From: GCA-002780795 sp964545385
GTDB lineage: Bacteria > Patescibacteriota > Microgenomatia > UBA1406 > GWC2-37-13
Reading direction: 5' to 3'
Length of the DNA stretch: 47,263 bases
Assembly (NCBI GenBank): GCA_964545385.1
Contig: CAZJFG010000005.1
Coordinates: 1-47,263, forward strand
Each line of letters starts with the position of its first letter. Position 1 is the first letter of the stretch. The notes below the pieces were generated by a model, which saw nothing but the letters and a program-made list of their open reading frames with translations, did not search any database and was not told where the DNA came from. Of the stretch, positions 1 to 8,174 are shown piece after piece. A program made the position numbers and the translations under genes.

Positions 1-2362
1 GTATAAAATGGGCCTGACAGCCGGCGGGAGATTTTCAAAAAGTGCCAAGGTCGTAGGTGAGGTCATGGGAAAATATCATCCTCACGGTGATGCGCCAATT
101 TATGAGGCGGTTGCGCGCATGGCTCAAACATTCTCAATGCGATATCCTTTGGTAAAAGGCCAAGGTAACTTTGGTTCAGTTGACGGTGACCCTCCAGCTG
201 CCATGCGTTATACGGAAGTAAAACTAACCAAAATTGCAGAAGAGTTGCTTTTTGACATCGAAAAAGAAACCGTTGATTTTATCGACAACTTTGACGGTAC
301 ATTAAAAGAACCGATGTATCTACCGGCAAAACTTCCCAATCTGCTTTTAATGGGTTCTGAGGGAATAGCTGTAGGCATGGCAACAAAGATACCACCGCAT
401 AATCTCTCGGAGATTATTGATGCTATCATATACATGATTGACAATACCAAGGTCAATGGAGAAGACAAAAAAACTAAAAAAGAAAAAGATATCTATGAAC
501 AAGCCAACTCTCTCACTTATCAAACAGAAATTGATGATCTTCTAAAATTTGTTAAGGGTCCGGATTTCCCAACAGGTGGCATTATTTACGGTCAAAGTGA
601 TATTAAACACGCTTACGAAACCGGCCGCGGCTCTATTCTTGTTCGGGCAAAACTGGATGATGAAGACCTTGATAAGGGGAAAACAGCAATTATTGTTAAA
701 GAACTTCCATATCAGGTAAACAAGGCCTCTTTGGTTGAAAAAATAGCCAAGCTTGTAATTGATAAAAAACTTGTTGGTATTTCCGATCTTCGTGATGAAT
801 CAAGCCGTGAAGGCGTCCGCGTCGTCATCGAATTAAAACGCGATGCATCACCCAAAAAAGTCATAAACAATCTTTTCAAATATACGGAACTTCAAACGAC
901 TTTTCCGGTCAACGTTGTCTGTTTGGTCGACGGGGTACCTCAAACTCTTTCCTTAAAATCAATTCTTGAACTTTATCTCAAACACCGTACGGACATTGTT
1001 ATCAAAAGATCCAAATATGAGTTAACTCAGGCAAAAAACAGAGCCCATATTCTTGAAGGATATCTTATTGCCCTAGACAACATTGACAGCGTTATCGAAA
1101 CCATTAAAAAATCGGCAAGTGAACCTGAAGCTAAAAAAAATCTGGTAAAAAAATTTGGCCTGTCGGAAATTCAAGCTCAAGCAATTCTGGATATGCAACT
1201 TAAGCGCCTGACCGGACTTGAGAGGGAAAAAATCGAAGACGAGTTAGCAATGCTCAAAAAAACGATTGCTTATCTTGAGGGCTTGCTTAAGGATATTTTG
1301 AAAATCTTAAAAGTGATAAAAGACGAAGTCCTTTATCTTAAGAAAAAATACGGCGACGAAAGAAAAACGCAGGTAATTAAAGCAAGACCAGGACAGATTA
1401 CAGATGAACAGCTTATTGAAAACAAAGAAGTCATTGTTGTCATGACCAAAGAAGGCTATATTAAACAGGTCCCTCGAGAAACCTTCCGCGTTCAGCACCG
1501 CGGTGGAAAAGGAGTTTCCGGAATCGAAACCAAAGATACGGACAATGTTTACTACATTACAACAGCGATGGCACACGATTATGTCCTTTTTTTCAGCAAT
1601 CAGGGGCGGGTTTTCCAAACAAGAGTTTGGGATATTCCACAAGGCTCAAGAATATCAAAAGGCAAGGCAATTGTTAATCTGATTCCGACAAAACCCGACG
1701 AAAAAGTCACATCAATCCTAACTTATTCCGCCGAAGACAGAAAAAAAAACAACAACAAATTTATTATTATGTTTACGAAGAACGGAACTGTTAAAAAAAC
1801 ACCTTTTGAGGAATATGCAAATATTCGTTCAAACGGCATTGTTGCTATAAAACTTGAAAAAGGTGATGAACTTTTATGGGTCAGAATTTCCGGTCAAAAA
1901 GACAATGTGATTATGTCAACAAAAATGGGAAAAGCAATTGTCTTTAAAGAAAAAGAGGTCCGAGCGGTGGGAAGAGCCTCAATCGGAGTTAAAGGTATTG
2001 ATCTTGAGAATGAAGATCATGTTGTTGCCGCAGATATTTTTTCAGACCAAGAATTCAAAAAAAATATCCTCGTTATCTGTGAAAAGGGAATTGGTAAAAA
2101 AACAAGACTTTCAAACTTCAAAGGACAGCACCGCGGTGGAAAAGGAGTGAAAGTCACTTCGATCGATAAAAAAACAGGAACGGTCGCTTTCGCCAAAATT
2201 ATAAACGAAGAAGAATCAACAATCATTATTACAAGCGGTAAGGGTCAAATTGTAAAAACTCCGCTTGAAGGTATCCCTTCAAGATCAAGAACAGCCAAAG
2301 GAGTCATTTTAATGCGCTTTTCACAAAAAGACGATCAAGTTGTTTCAGCGACCTTCGTATGA
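1..2362 (+). CDS. gyrA: DNA gyrase subunit A, 5'-truncated by the window edge
   Basis: Type IIA topoisomerase subunit that cleaves and rejoins DNA during negative supercoiling with GyrB. The frame is open to base 2, so the true start lies upstream; by comparison with E. coli GyrA about 54 residues are missing. Counting from the first visible Met (base 8), the catalytic tyrosine is Tyr68 in the motif AAMRYTE, preceded by KYHPHGD. The C-terminal beta-pinwheel carries a GyrA box variant QHRGGKG at 1493-1513, which separates it from ParC, and a second identical heptapeptide at 2126-2146. About 20 extra lysine-rich residues lie near residues 145-165, before KGPDFPTGG. The position of E. coli Ser83 is Ala and that of Asp87 is Glu. 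There is no acidic C-terminal tail. The gene ends in TGA 13 bases before folD. Confidence 0.97.
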   Translation, partial: YKMGLTAGGRFSKSAKVVGEVMGKYHPHGDAPIYEAVARMAQTFSMRYPLVKGQGNFGSVDGDPPAAMRYTEVKLTKIAEELLFDIEKETVDFIDNFDGTLKEPMYLPAKLPNLLLMGSEGIAVGMATKIPPHNLSEIIDAIIYMIDNTKVNGEDKKTKKEKDIYEQANSLTYQTEIDDLLKFVKGPDFPTGGIIYGQSDIKHAYETGRGSILVRAKLDDEDLDKGKTAIIVKELPYQVNKASLVEKIAKLVIDKKLVGISDLRDESSREGVRVVIELKRDASPKKVINNLFKYTELQTTFPVNVVCLVDGVPQTLSLKSILELYLKHRTDIVIKRSKYELTQAKNRAHILEGYLIALDNIDSVIETIKKSASEPEAKKNLVKKFGLSEIQAQAILDMQLKRLTGLEREKIEDELAMLKKTIAYLEGLLKDILKILKVIKDEVLYLKKKYGDERKTQVIKARPGQITDEQLIENKEVIVVMTKEGYIKQVPRETFRVQHRGGKGVSGIETKDTDNVYYITTAMAHDYVLFFSNQGRVFQTRVWDIPQGSRISKGKAIVNLIPTKPDEKVTSILTYSAEDRKKNNNKFIIMFTKNGTVKKTPFEEYANIRSNGIVAIKLEKGDELLWVRISGQKDNVIMSTKMGKAIVFKEKEVRAVGRASIGVKGIDLENEDHVVAADIFSDQEFKKNILVICEKGIGKKTRLSNFKGQHRGGKGVKVTSIDKKTGTVAFAKIINEEESTIIITSGKGQIVKTPLEGIPSRSRTAKGVILMRFSQKDDQVVSATFV

Positions 2363-2375
2363 TAAAATAAGAGTA

Positions 2376-3236
2376 ATGGAAATCTCCGGAAAAAAACTGG
2401 CAGATTCGATGAAAAAAGAGTTAAAAAAAGAGATTAAAAAACTTAAAAAAAATAAACTCAAACTTGTTACTTTCCTTGTCGGCCAGTCAGCCGATCAGCT
2501 TTCGTTTGTAAAGATTAAAAAAAAAATTGCCTCGGAACTTGGTATCAATTTTGAGTTTATCCATTTAAAAACCACACCAACTTTTGAGAAGTTTATGAGA
2601 AAAGTCCGAGAAAAAGCAATGGAGAAAGAAACTACGGGCGTCATTATCCAACAACCATTGCCGGCCCAACTTTCCACAGACAGTATCTACAACTGTATTC
2701 CACTAAATAAAGAAATAGAAGGACATTTACGAAAAACACCATTTTACCCGCCGATTGGCTTGGCGGTACTTACGTTAATTAAACATATATTTTTAAAAAC
2801 AAGATCCGGGAAAGATTTGTTTATCGATTTCGAACATGATAAAAACTTTTTCAAGAAAATTTTCCATAACAAAAAAATAGTCCTTATCGGTCGGGGAATT
2901 ACCGGAGGACAACCAATTGGAAAAACGCTTTCCGATTTTAAAATAAACTATTACAACATAAACTCACACACTCCAGAACCAGAATCATATTTTAAAGAAG
3001 CTGATCTTATTATCTCCGCTGTTGGCAAAAAGGTAATTGATGTAAAATTTTTAAAACCTGGTGTTGTATTGATTAATGTCGGACTTCATCGGGAAAAAAA
3101 TAAATTAAAAGGAGACTATGAAGAAAAAGAGGTAAAAAAAATTAGTTCTTTTTATACGCCGATTATCGGAGGATTAGGCCCTTTGGATGTTTTATATCTC
3201 TATAAAAACCTTATTGATGCTGCTAAACTACAATAA
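2376..3236 (+). CDS. folD: Divergent FolD-like methylenetetrahydrofolate dehydrogenase/cyclohydrolase
   Basis: FolD interconverts 5,10-methylene-THF and 10-formyl-THF using NADP. The 286-residue length is usual. The catalytic Lys is Lys48 (motif SFVKIKKK), GVIIQQPLP keeps the conserved Gln92, the Rossmann part has GRGITGGQPIG near 180, and the C-terminus has IIGGLGPLD. Several family residues differ: the usual Tyr is Phe44, the KDVDG motif reads KEIEG (113-116), and the PCTP motif reads YPPI (124-127). ATG 2376 is chosen because the ORF extension upstream lies inside gyrA and FolD proteins begin near this Met; TATGAT at 2358-2363 could be a -10 box. The next gene starts directly after the stop, so they are probably co-transcribed. 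Family assignment is firm; full bifunctional activity is not certain. Confidence 0.88.
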   Translation: MEISGKKLADSMKKELKKEIKKLKKNKLKLVTFLVGQSADQLSFVKIKKKIASELGINFEFIHLKTTPTFEKFMRKVREKAMEKETTGVIIQQPLPAQLSTDSIYNCIPLNKEIEGHLRKTPFYPPIGLAVLTLIKHIFLKTRSGKDLFIDFEHDKNFFKKIFHNKKIVLIGRGITGGQPIGKTLSDFKINYYNINSHTPEPESYFKEADLIISAVGKKVIDVKFLKPGVVLINVGLHREKNKLKGDYEEKEVKKISSFYTPIIGGLGPLDVLYLYKNLIDAAKLQ

Positions 3237-4112
3237 ATGAAAGTTGTCATAATCACCGGCCAGACTGCAACCGGAAAAACAAAACTTGCCCTAAGCAAAA
3301 AAGGAGTCTTGATAAATGCCGATGCACGTCAAATTTACAAATACTTAAATATTATTACAGGCAAAGACAAATCGAGAAACAAAAATCGAAAGTCAAAAGT
3401 ACTTCTGTACGATATAATTGATCCGAAAGAATACTTTTCGTCATACGATTACCAGAAAGCTGCCATTCCTTTGATAAAAAAAATATTGGAGCAAGGAAAA
3501 ACACCAATTATTGTCGGAGGAACCTACCTTTACCTTTCTCATTTGCTTTACGATGTTGCGACAGAAAATATTCCTCCAAACTGGAAACTGCGCAGAATAT
3601 TAAACAACAAACCCGTTTCTTTCCTTCAACAAAGATTGTACCGTTTGAATCCAGATTTTTTTAAAAACCTAAATGAAAGCGATAAAAAAAACCCACAGCG
3701 CCTTATTCGCAAAATTGAGATTTTTTCTGCAAAAAAACCTGTCATAACGGGCCGTATTCCACCCCGGAGGTGTATTTTGGAGGATAAAATCAATCTTCCG
3801 AATATCAAAATTGAATTTATTGGACTAAGATTCAAAAATAAAAAAAATCTTGTACACACGATTAAAAAAAGGGTCGAAAAAAGAATTGATGCCGGAGCAA
3901 TCAAAGAAGTAAAAGACCTGCTCAAAAGAGGTTATACGGAAAACGATCCTGGTTTAAAAACAATTGGATACAAACAAATTATCGCATACCTAAAGGGTAA
4001 TTTGACAAAAGAAGAGGCAATAAATCAATGGATTGCCAAAGAAATCCAGTATGCCAAACGCCAATATACTTTTATGAAAAAAGATCCGAATATTTGCTGG
4101 CAGCTCGTTTAA
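3237..4112 (+). CDS. miaA: tRNA dimethylallyltransferase
   Basis: Transfers the dimethylallyl group to A37 of tRNAs that read UNN codons. Visible motifs are the P-loop GQTATGKT (8-15), NADARQIYKYLNIITGKD (the family's DSRQ with Ala for Ser), DIIDP, PIIVGGTYLYL, and the C-terminal QYAKRQYTFMKKD. At 291 residues it is slightly shorter than the typical 300-315. The ATG abuts the folD stop codon, implying translational coupling. A GC-rich near-palindrome (3756-3772) interrupts the variable part around residues 174-180 and is translated in frame as IPPRR; the same 17 bases recur at 45585-45601. The stop codon interlocks with that of lepA on the other strand. Confidence 0.95.
   Translation: MKVVIITGQTATGKTKLALSKKGVLINADARQIYKYLNIITGKDKSRNKNRKSKVLLYDIIDPKEYFSSYDYQKAAIPLIKKILEQGKTPIIVGGTYLYLSHLLYDVATENIPPNWKLRRILNNKPVSFLQQRLYRLNPDFFKNLNESDKKNPQRLIRKIEIFSAKKPVITGRIPPRRCILEDKINLPNIKIEFIGLRFKNKKNLVHTIKKRVEKRIDAGAIKEVKDLLKRGYTENDPGLKTIGYKQIIAYLKGNLTKEEAINQWIAKEIQYAKRQYTFMKKDPNICWQLV
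3756..3772. repeat. GC-rich near-palindrome inside miaA
   Basis: ATTCCACCCCGGAGGTG, identical over 17 bases (inverted) to 45585-45601. Probably a short mobile REP-like element; it lies in a variable surface segment of MiaA. Confidence 0.75.
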
Positions 4113-5836
4113 CTTTTATTGAAAAGCTTAATAAATGACTCTTTTGGAATCTCTACCCGACCTATCATCTTCATTTTCTTTTTTCCTTCTTTTTGCTTTT
4201 CCAGAAGCTTTCTTTTTCGACCTACATCACCTGCGCCAAGTACTTTACCGCTTCTGACTAAAACGTTTTTGCGAAAAGGAGCGATTCTTTCTGAAGCGAC
4301 GATTTTTCCGCGATACTCCGCTTGGATCTTCACTTCATATTGTTGTCTGGGAACAATACTCCGGAGTCTTTTGACAAGTTGTTGGCTTTTTTCCATCATC
4401 CTATCCTTAACAACAATCTCGGAAAACTCATCAATTTCCTGGCCATTGAGCAAAATTTTCATTTTATCCGCCTCAACTTGACTGTATTCCAGAAACTCCC
4501 AGTCCAAAGAAGCATAACCGGAACTAACGCTTTTTAACTTATCGTAGAAATCCGAGATCATTTCACTCATCGGCATAATATAGCTTATGGATATCTGAGC
4601 CTTGTTGTCCATTGTCACGAACTTACCGCGATAATCTTCAACAAGTTTCATAATATTTCCCAGATAGCTTTGCGGAATAACAATTAAAATTTTCACGTAG
4701 GGTTCAAAAAAATGATTGTTTTCAAATTTGAACTCGACCTGAGGAGGCGTCAAAACAAGATCAAGATTAAATTCTCGTTCAAGCCGCTCCCTGACAATAT
4801 CGGCGTGCAAAAGCCCCAAAAACCCAACCCGAAATCCTGCCCCAAAAGCCTTACTGTGAATCGAGGAAAAAGTCAAAGAAGAATCGTTTAAATAAAGTTT
4901 TTCCAAAGATTTTTTTAAATTCAAAAAATCATGAGTATCTGTTGGAAAAATTGAGGCATAGACCATGGAATGAACTTTCTTGTAACCCGGAAGCGGAGTA
5001 CTCTCGCTTTTTTGCAGAACTAGAGTATCTCCGACACGCACCTGACGGATATCTTTAAGGTTTGTGACAACATATCCTATTTCGCCTGTTGTCAGTTTGT
5101 TTTTTACCTCAAGGTTCGGATTAAAAAAACCAACCTCGGAAATATTAAAATTCAAATTTGCCTGGCAGAGTTTTACGGACAAATTTTGACTAAACTCGCC
5201 GCCAAAAACCCGAACAAAAGCAATTACTCCACGATGAGCATCATAGTAAGAATCAAATATGATGGCAGTCGCCGATAGTCTGTGATTGGTCACTGGTGAT
5301 GGAATTTTCTGGATTAGTACATCTAGTAATTCAGCTACCCCTTGACCGGTTTTTGCCGAAACCAAGTATATCTCTTTTTCATCCACTCCCAGAAAATCAA
5401 TAATCTGTTTTTTAGTAGACTCAATATCGGCAGCCGGCAGGTCTATTTTATTAATCACAGGAATTATAGTCAAATTTTTTTCAATAGCCTTATAGGCGTT
5501 GGAAATAGTTTGCGCCTGAATCCCTTGAGTAGCATCGACCAACAAAATAACCCCTTCCACACAAGAAAGCGTCCGATCAACTTCATAGGAAAAATCAACA
5601 TGACCCGGAGTATCAATAAGGTTCAAAACATAATTTTTGTAGATCATTCTGACGGGTGCCAGCTTGATCGTAATTCCACGCTCCCTAGAGATCGGATTCC
5701 TGTCCAATAGTTGTTCTTCGTGGCAACCGGGCTCAACGACTCCGGTAAGCTCAAGCAACCTGTCGGCTAGTGTTGATTTACCATGATCGACATGGGCTAT
5801 AATGGCAAAATTTTTTACTTGGCTAACTGATTGCAT
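4109..5836 (-). CDS. lepA: Translation elongation factor 4 (LepA)
   Basis: Ribosome-associated GTPase that acts on stalled or misregistered elongation and initiation complexes. The G1 motif AHVDHGKS is at residues 14-21, RERGITIK in switch I, DTPGHVDF in G3 and NKIDLP in G4. The C-terminal LepA-specific region ends in GRVEIPKESFIKLFNKS. At 575 residues it is slightly short for the family (about 600). The linker after the G domain (about residues 180-190, PSPVTNHRLS) is encoded by a 7-bp-period repeat. A minus-strand TATAAT (5845-5850) lies 8 bases before the ATG and no Shine-Dalgarno site is seen. It is convergent with miaA by a 4-base overlap and divergent from the DUF2142 gene with about 20 bases between them. 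Confidence 0.96.
   Translation of the reverse strand: MQSVSQVKNFAIIAHVDHGKSTLADRLLELTGVVEPGCHEEQLLDRNPISRERGITIKLAPVRMIYKNYVLNLIDTPGHVDFSYEVDRTLSCVEGVILLVDATQGIQAQTISNAYKAIEKNLTIIPVINKIDLPAADIESTKKQIIDFLGVDEKEIYLVSAKTGQGVAELLDVLIQKIPSPVTNHRLSATAIIFDSYYDAHRGVIAFVRVFGGEFSQNLSVKLCQANLNFNISEVGFFNPNLEVKNKLTTGEIGYVVTNLKDIRQVRVGDTLVLQKSESTPLPGYKKVHSMVYASIFPTDTHDFLNLKKSLEKLYLNDSSLTFSSIHSKAFGAGFRVGFLGLLHADIVRERLEREFNLDLVLTPPQVEFKFENNHFFEPYVKILIVIPQSYLGNIMKLVEDYRGKFVTMDNKAQISISYIMPMSEMISDFYDKLKSVSSGYASLDWEFLEYSQVEADKMKILLNGQEIDEFSEIVVKDRMMEKSQQLVKRLRSIVPRQQYEVKIQAEYRGKIVASERIAPFRKNVLVRSGKVLGAGDVGRKRKLLEKQKEGKKKMKMIGRVEIPKESFIKLFNKS
5275..5302 (-). repeat. 7-bp-period repeat inside lepA
   Basis: On the lepA coding strand the units are CCATCAC, CAGTGAC, CAATCAC and AGACTAT. 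They encode the inter-domain linker PSPVTNHRLS, where LepA proteins normally have a variable stretch after the GTPase domain. Confidence 0.6.
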
Positions 5837-5844
5837 AGGTTTTT

Positions 5845-5852
5845 ATTATAAT
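5845..5852. promoter_or_regulatory. Palindromic shared -10 element between lepA and the DUF2142 gene
   Basis: ATTATAAT is its own reverse complement and supplies a TATAAT hexamer on each strand (plus 5847-5852, minus 5845-5850). The plus hexamer ends 7 bases before ATG 5860; the minus hexamer ends 8 bases before the lepA ATG. Both transcripts would be leaderless or nearly so. No convincing -35 boxes are seen. Confidence 0.6.
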
Positions 5853-5859
5853 CTATATG

Positions 5860-7083
5860 ATGAGATTTATCTTTAGCTATTTGCTTATACTTAGCGCTAT
5901 TTTTTCTTTTTTGATTCCCCCTTTTCAGAAACCGGATGAAACAGTGCATTTCAAAAAAACCTTGAGTGTCAGCTACGGTATTTTCGACTGCCCTAAAAAC
6001 GGTAAAATAAGAATCAGCAAACAGTTTGCCGACCTTCTTGCTAAAAAAAATCTTCAGCAAATGATTTCTAAAAAAAATTACAAAATTAAATTCAGCGACT
6101 GGTTTTCTCAAGTTATTGCAACACCAGCGACCGGCAACCACCAATCAACAATCGCTATAAATCAAAGCGTTTGCCAATTGCCGACGATTTCTTATCTACC
6201 TCAAGTCCTTGGCATTTTAATTTCCCGCTTTTTAAATTTTAATCAGTATCTCTCTTTTTTCTTTGGCCGTTTTATCGGCTTTCTGATTTTTTTTGCCTGG
6301 TTTTACCTGCTGCTTAAAAAAGCGCCAAAATCAACTAAAAATATTTTTCTTCTGACATTTTGCCTACCAATGACCGTTCACCAATTGACCAGCTATAGTT
6401 ATGATGGAGTTCAGATTATGCTTTCTTTGACTGCCTTTTTGGCGCTGATAAAAATAGTTGAGAGTAAATATAAAAAAATCGGTTGGTTGTTGATTTTTGC
6501 TCTAAGTGCCATGTTTTTTTTACTTAGCAGAAAAATAGTCAAGGTTGCCTATCCGCCAAAAGTCAATCCGGACGGCCAGTTGGATCTTTTATATGAAAAT
6601 CCGTTTTTATTATTGAAAGTTGTTTTGGCAACATCTTTTTACAGATTTCCATTCTATTTCCAGGGTTTAATCGGTATTTTCGGCTGGCTTGAATATGGAT
6701 TGGATTACTTCAGTTATTTTTTTTATAGTTTGTTGATTTTCTTTGTTATTTTTCAAACCAGCTTAGAAAAAAAATTGCTTCTTTCCAAACTTCAAGATAT
6801 TTTTTTGGCCGGAATGATTTTTACTTATTATATTTTTCTAATATTGATAAATTATTTATTTTGGACACCATACGGCCTGGTTGTTGCCGAAGGAGTGCAA
6901 GGAAGATATTTTATATTTGTATTTCCCTTTTTTATTTACTTGATGATAAATATCCGACAGATTTATTGCCAACAACCGAAGTTTAAAAAAATATTCCTTC
7001 GAACATGGATAGCTGCTTTCTTTTTTGTCGGCATTTTAACATTAATTTTTCAGGCGGTTATATTTCGCTTCTATCTGATTTAA
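5860..7083 (+). CDS. DUF2142 family multi-pass membrane protein
   Basis: A predicted integral membrane protein of about 407 residues with around nine hydrophobic segments. The N-terminal helix is followed by IPPFQKPDETVHF, the usual (P)PDE..HF signature of DUF2142 (PF09913). Also typical are ISYLPQVLG near 115 and LPMTVHQLTSYSYDG near 180. DUF2142 proteins resemble GT-C glycosyltransferases and are often found with polysaccharide genes; the substrate is unknown. ATG 5857 and ATG 5860 are adjacent; 5860 is preferred because it sits 7 bases from TATAAT. A 7-bp-period repeat (6135-6155) encodes part of the first external loop. The 3' end overlaps the convergent glycosyltransferase gene by 42 bases. 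Confidence 0.85.
   Translation: MRFIFSYLLILSAIFSFLIPPFQKPDETVHFKKTLSVSYGIFDCPKNGKIRISKQFADLLAKKNLQQMISKKNYKIKFSDWFSQVIATPATGNHQSTIAINQSVCQLPTISYLPQVLGILISRFLNFNQYLSFFFGRFIGFLIFFAWFYLLLKKAPKSTKNIFLLTFCLPMTVHQLTSYSYDGVQIMLSLTAFLALIKIVESKYKKIGWLLIFALSAMFFLLSRKIVKVAYPPKVNPDGQLDLLYENPFLLLKVVLATSFYRFPFYFQGLIGIFGWLEYGLDYFSYFFYSLLIFFVIFQTSLEKKLLLSKLQDIFLAGMIFTYYIFLILINYLFWTPYGLVVAEGVQGRYFIFVFPFFIYLMINIRQIYCQQPKFKKIFLRTWIAAFFFVGILTLIFQAVIFRFYLI
6135..6155 (+). repeat. 7-bp-period repeat, three units, inside the DUF2142 gene
   Basis: Units CAACCAC, CAATCAA and CAATCGC follow one another without gaps. They match the CAATCAC-type units in lepA, transketolase and the wzm downstream region. Confidence 0.5.
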
Positions 7084-8145
7084 TAAAAAAAAGGTTATTT
7101 GATAGTAAAACCAATATAGGGGATTGGCTAAATTGCGGATAAGAAAGTTGTCAACAGGCTTGAAATGAATGGTTTTTTTGAATTTGGAAAATATGAATTT
7201 GTCCGATATGACCTTGTCTGCCTGTATTTTTCGCCTGTTTTTTATAATATTTTTCAAATTATGCAAAACAACAAAATAACTTTTGAGCTTTAATAAAAAC
7301 CAACCTTCAAATATACTGTAAAAAACTATTCCGATCTCATTTGCAAGAAATATTGGGAGAAGTAGTAAAATAAGTTTTAAGGAATAGTTTTTTAAAATAA
7401 TCTTCAATCGATTTTTTTCTTCTTGATATCTATTTAATTTGTATCGTCCGAAGTGGTAATAGTGATAAATGACCGCATTTTTTGCTAAAAAATGCTGGTA
7501 ACCTGCAAGAAAGCCACGCAGACTTAAATCTTCATCTTCAGACGTCATGAAAAATGTTTCATCAAATCCTCCAATCTCTTCGTAATATTTTTTTGAAATA
7601 AGCATTGCCGCGCCACTTACCGAAATAATCTCTCTATCTTTTTTGAACGGTTTATATCTTTTTAAGTAATCCTGACAGTAACCGAATCCCAAAAAATGGA
7701 CAACGTTACCAACGCTGTTAACCTTTTTCCTATCTTTGGCGAGTAAAATAACCGGCTGGATCAAGCCTGTCCTGATTTTGTTTTCTTTTTTGTCCTGATA
7801 ACTTTTTACCATTTCTTCGATAGTGTTTTTTTTAAGTATCGTGTCGCAGTTTAAAACCAAGCAAAAATCCGCCCCTTCCCCAAAAGCTTTTTTCAAACCA
7901 ATATTGTTTCCTTTCGCATAGCCGCAATTTTTTTTAAATTGAATAGTTTTTAGTTTTAAGTTCTGGTTTTGAGCTTTGAACTTTGCATTTTGAACCTCTT
8001 TCCAACTTCCATCCGTTGAATTATTATCAAGAATATAAATCAAAAGGTTCTTGTACGTCTGTAAGAGAAGGGAGTGGATAACTCCTTTTAAATATTTTTT
8101 TTCGTTTGTGCAAAGTACTAAGACAGCCACTTTCGGATCTTTCAT
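7042..8145 (-). CDS. Family 2 glycosyltransferase with C-terminal membrane segments
   Basis: About 367 residues. The GT-A domain has CTNEKKYLKG, DNNSTDGS (40-47), the NCD metal-binding position (99-101) and SEDEDLSLRG near 205, the pattern of rhamnosyltransferase-like GT2 enzymes. Hydrophobic segments around residues 245-290 suggest membrane association. ATG 8145 is preferred over the 78-residue upstream extension because that extension overlaps transketolase, does not look like GT2, and would swallow the promoter. AGAAGG lies about 5-10 bases upstream and a minus-strand TATAAT at 8156-8161. Residues 52-70 are encoded by an AT-rich 9-bp-period repeat that swells the loop after the DNNSTDGS motif. 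Acceptor sugar is unknown. Confidence 0.85.
   Translation of the reverse strand: MKDPKVAVLVLCTNEKKYLKGVIHSLLLQTYKNLLIYILDNNSTDGSWKEVQNAKFKAQNQNLKLKTIQFKKNCGYAKGNNIGLKKAFGEGADFCLVLNCDTILKKNTIEEMVKSYQDKKENKIRTGLIQPVILLAKDRKKVNSVGNVVHFLGFGYCQDYLKRYKPFKKDREIISVSGAAMLISKKYYEEIGGFDETFFMTSEDEDLSLRGFLAGYQHFLAKNAVIYHYYHFGRYKLNRYQEEKNRLKIILKNYSLKLILLLLPIFLANEIGIVFYSIFEGWFLLKLKSYFVVLHNLKNIIKNRRKIQADKVISDKFIFSKFKKTIHFKPVDNFLIRNLANPLYWFYYQITFFLLNQIEAKYNRLKN
7946..7995 (-). repeat. AT-rich repeat, about 9-bp period, inside a GT2 gene
   Basis: Plus-strand units such as AGCTTTGAA, CTTTGCATT and TTGAACCTC run through the coding region and give a low-complexity peptide rich in K, N and Q. Related tracts occur at 13490-13521 and 45751-45777. 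Confidence 0.5.
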
Positions 8146-8155
8146 AAATCCTTCT

Positions 8156-8167
8156 ATTATATATAAT
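8156..8167. promoter_or_regulatory. Palindromic divergent promoter core for transketolase and GT2
   Basis: ATTATATATAAT is a perfect 12-bp palindrome with TATAAT on both strands (plus 8162-8167, minus 8156-8161). The plus hexamer ends exactly 7 bases before ATG 8175; the minus hexamer ends 10 bases before the GT2 ATG, leaving room for an AGAAGG site. The plus TATAAT overlaps the alternative ATG at 8166, which makes 8166 an unlikely start. Confidence 0.65.
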
Positions 8168-8174
8168 GGAATTA

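Noticed and set aside
1..2362. Recoding of TGA as in Gracilibacteria
   Set aside because: gyrA, the methyltransferase and other genes end sensibly at TGA, and overlaps of the ATGA type require TGA as stop.
8166..8168. ATG 8166 as transketolase start
   Set aside because: It overlaps the plus-strand TATAAT at 8162-8167; ATG 8175 is 7 bases downstream and gives the usual N-terminus.
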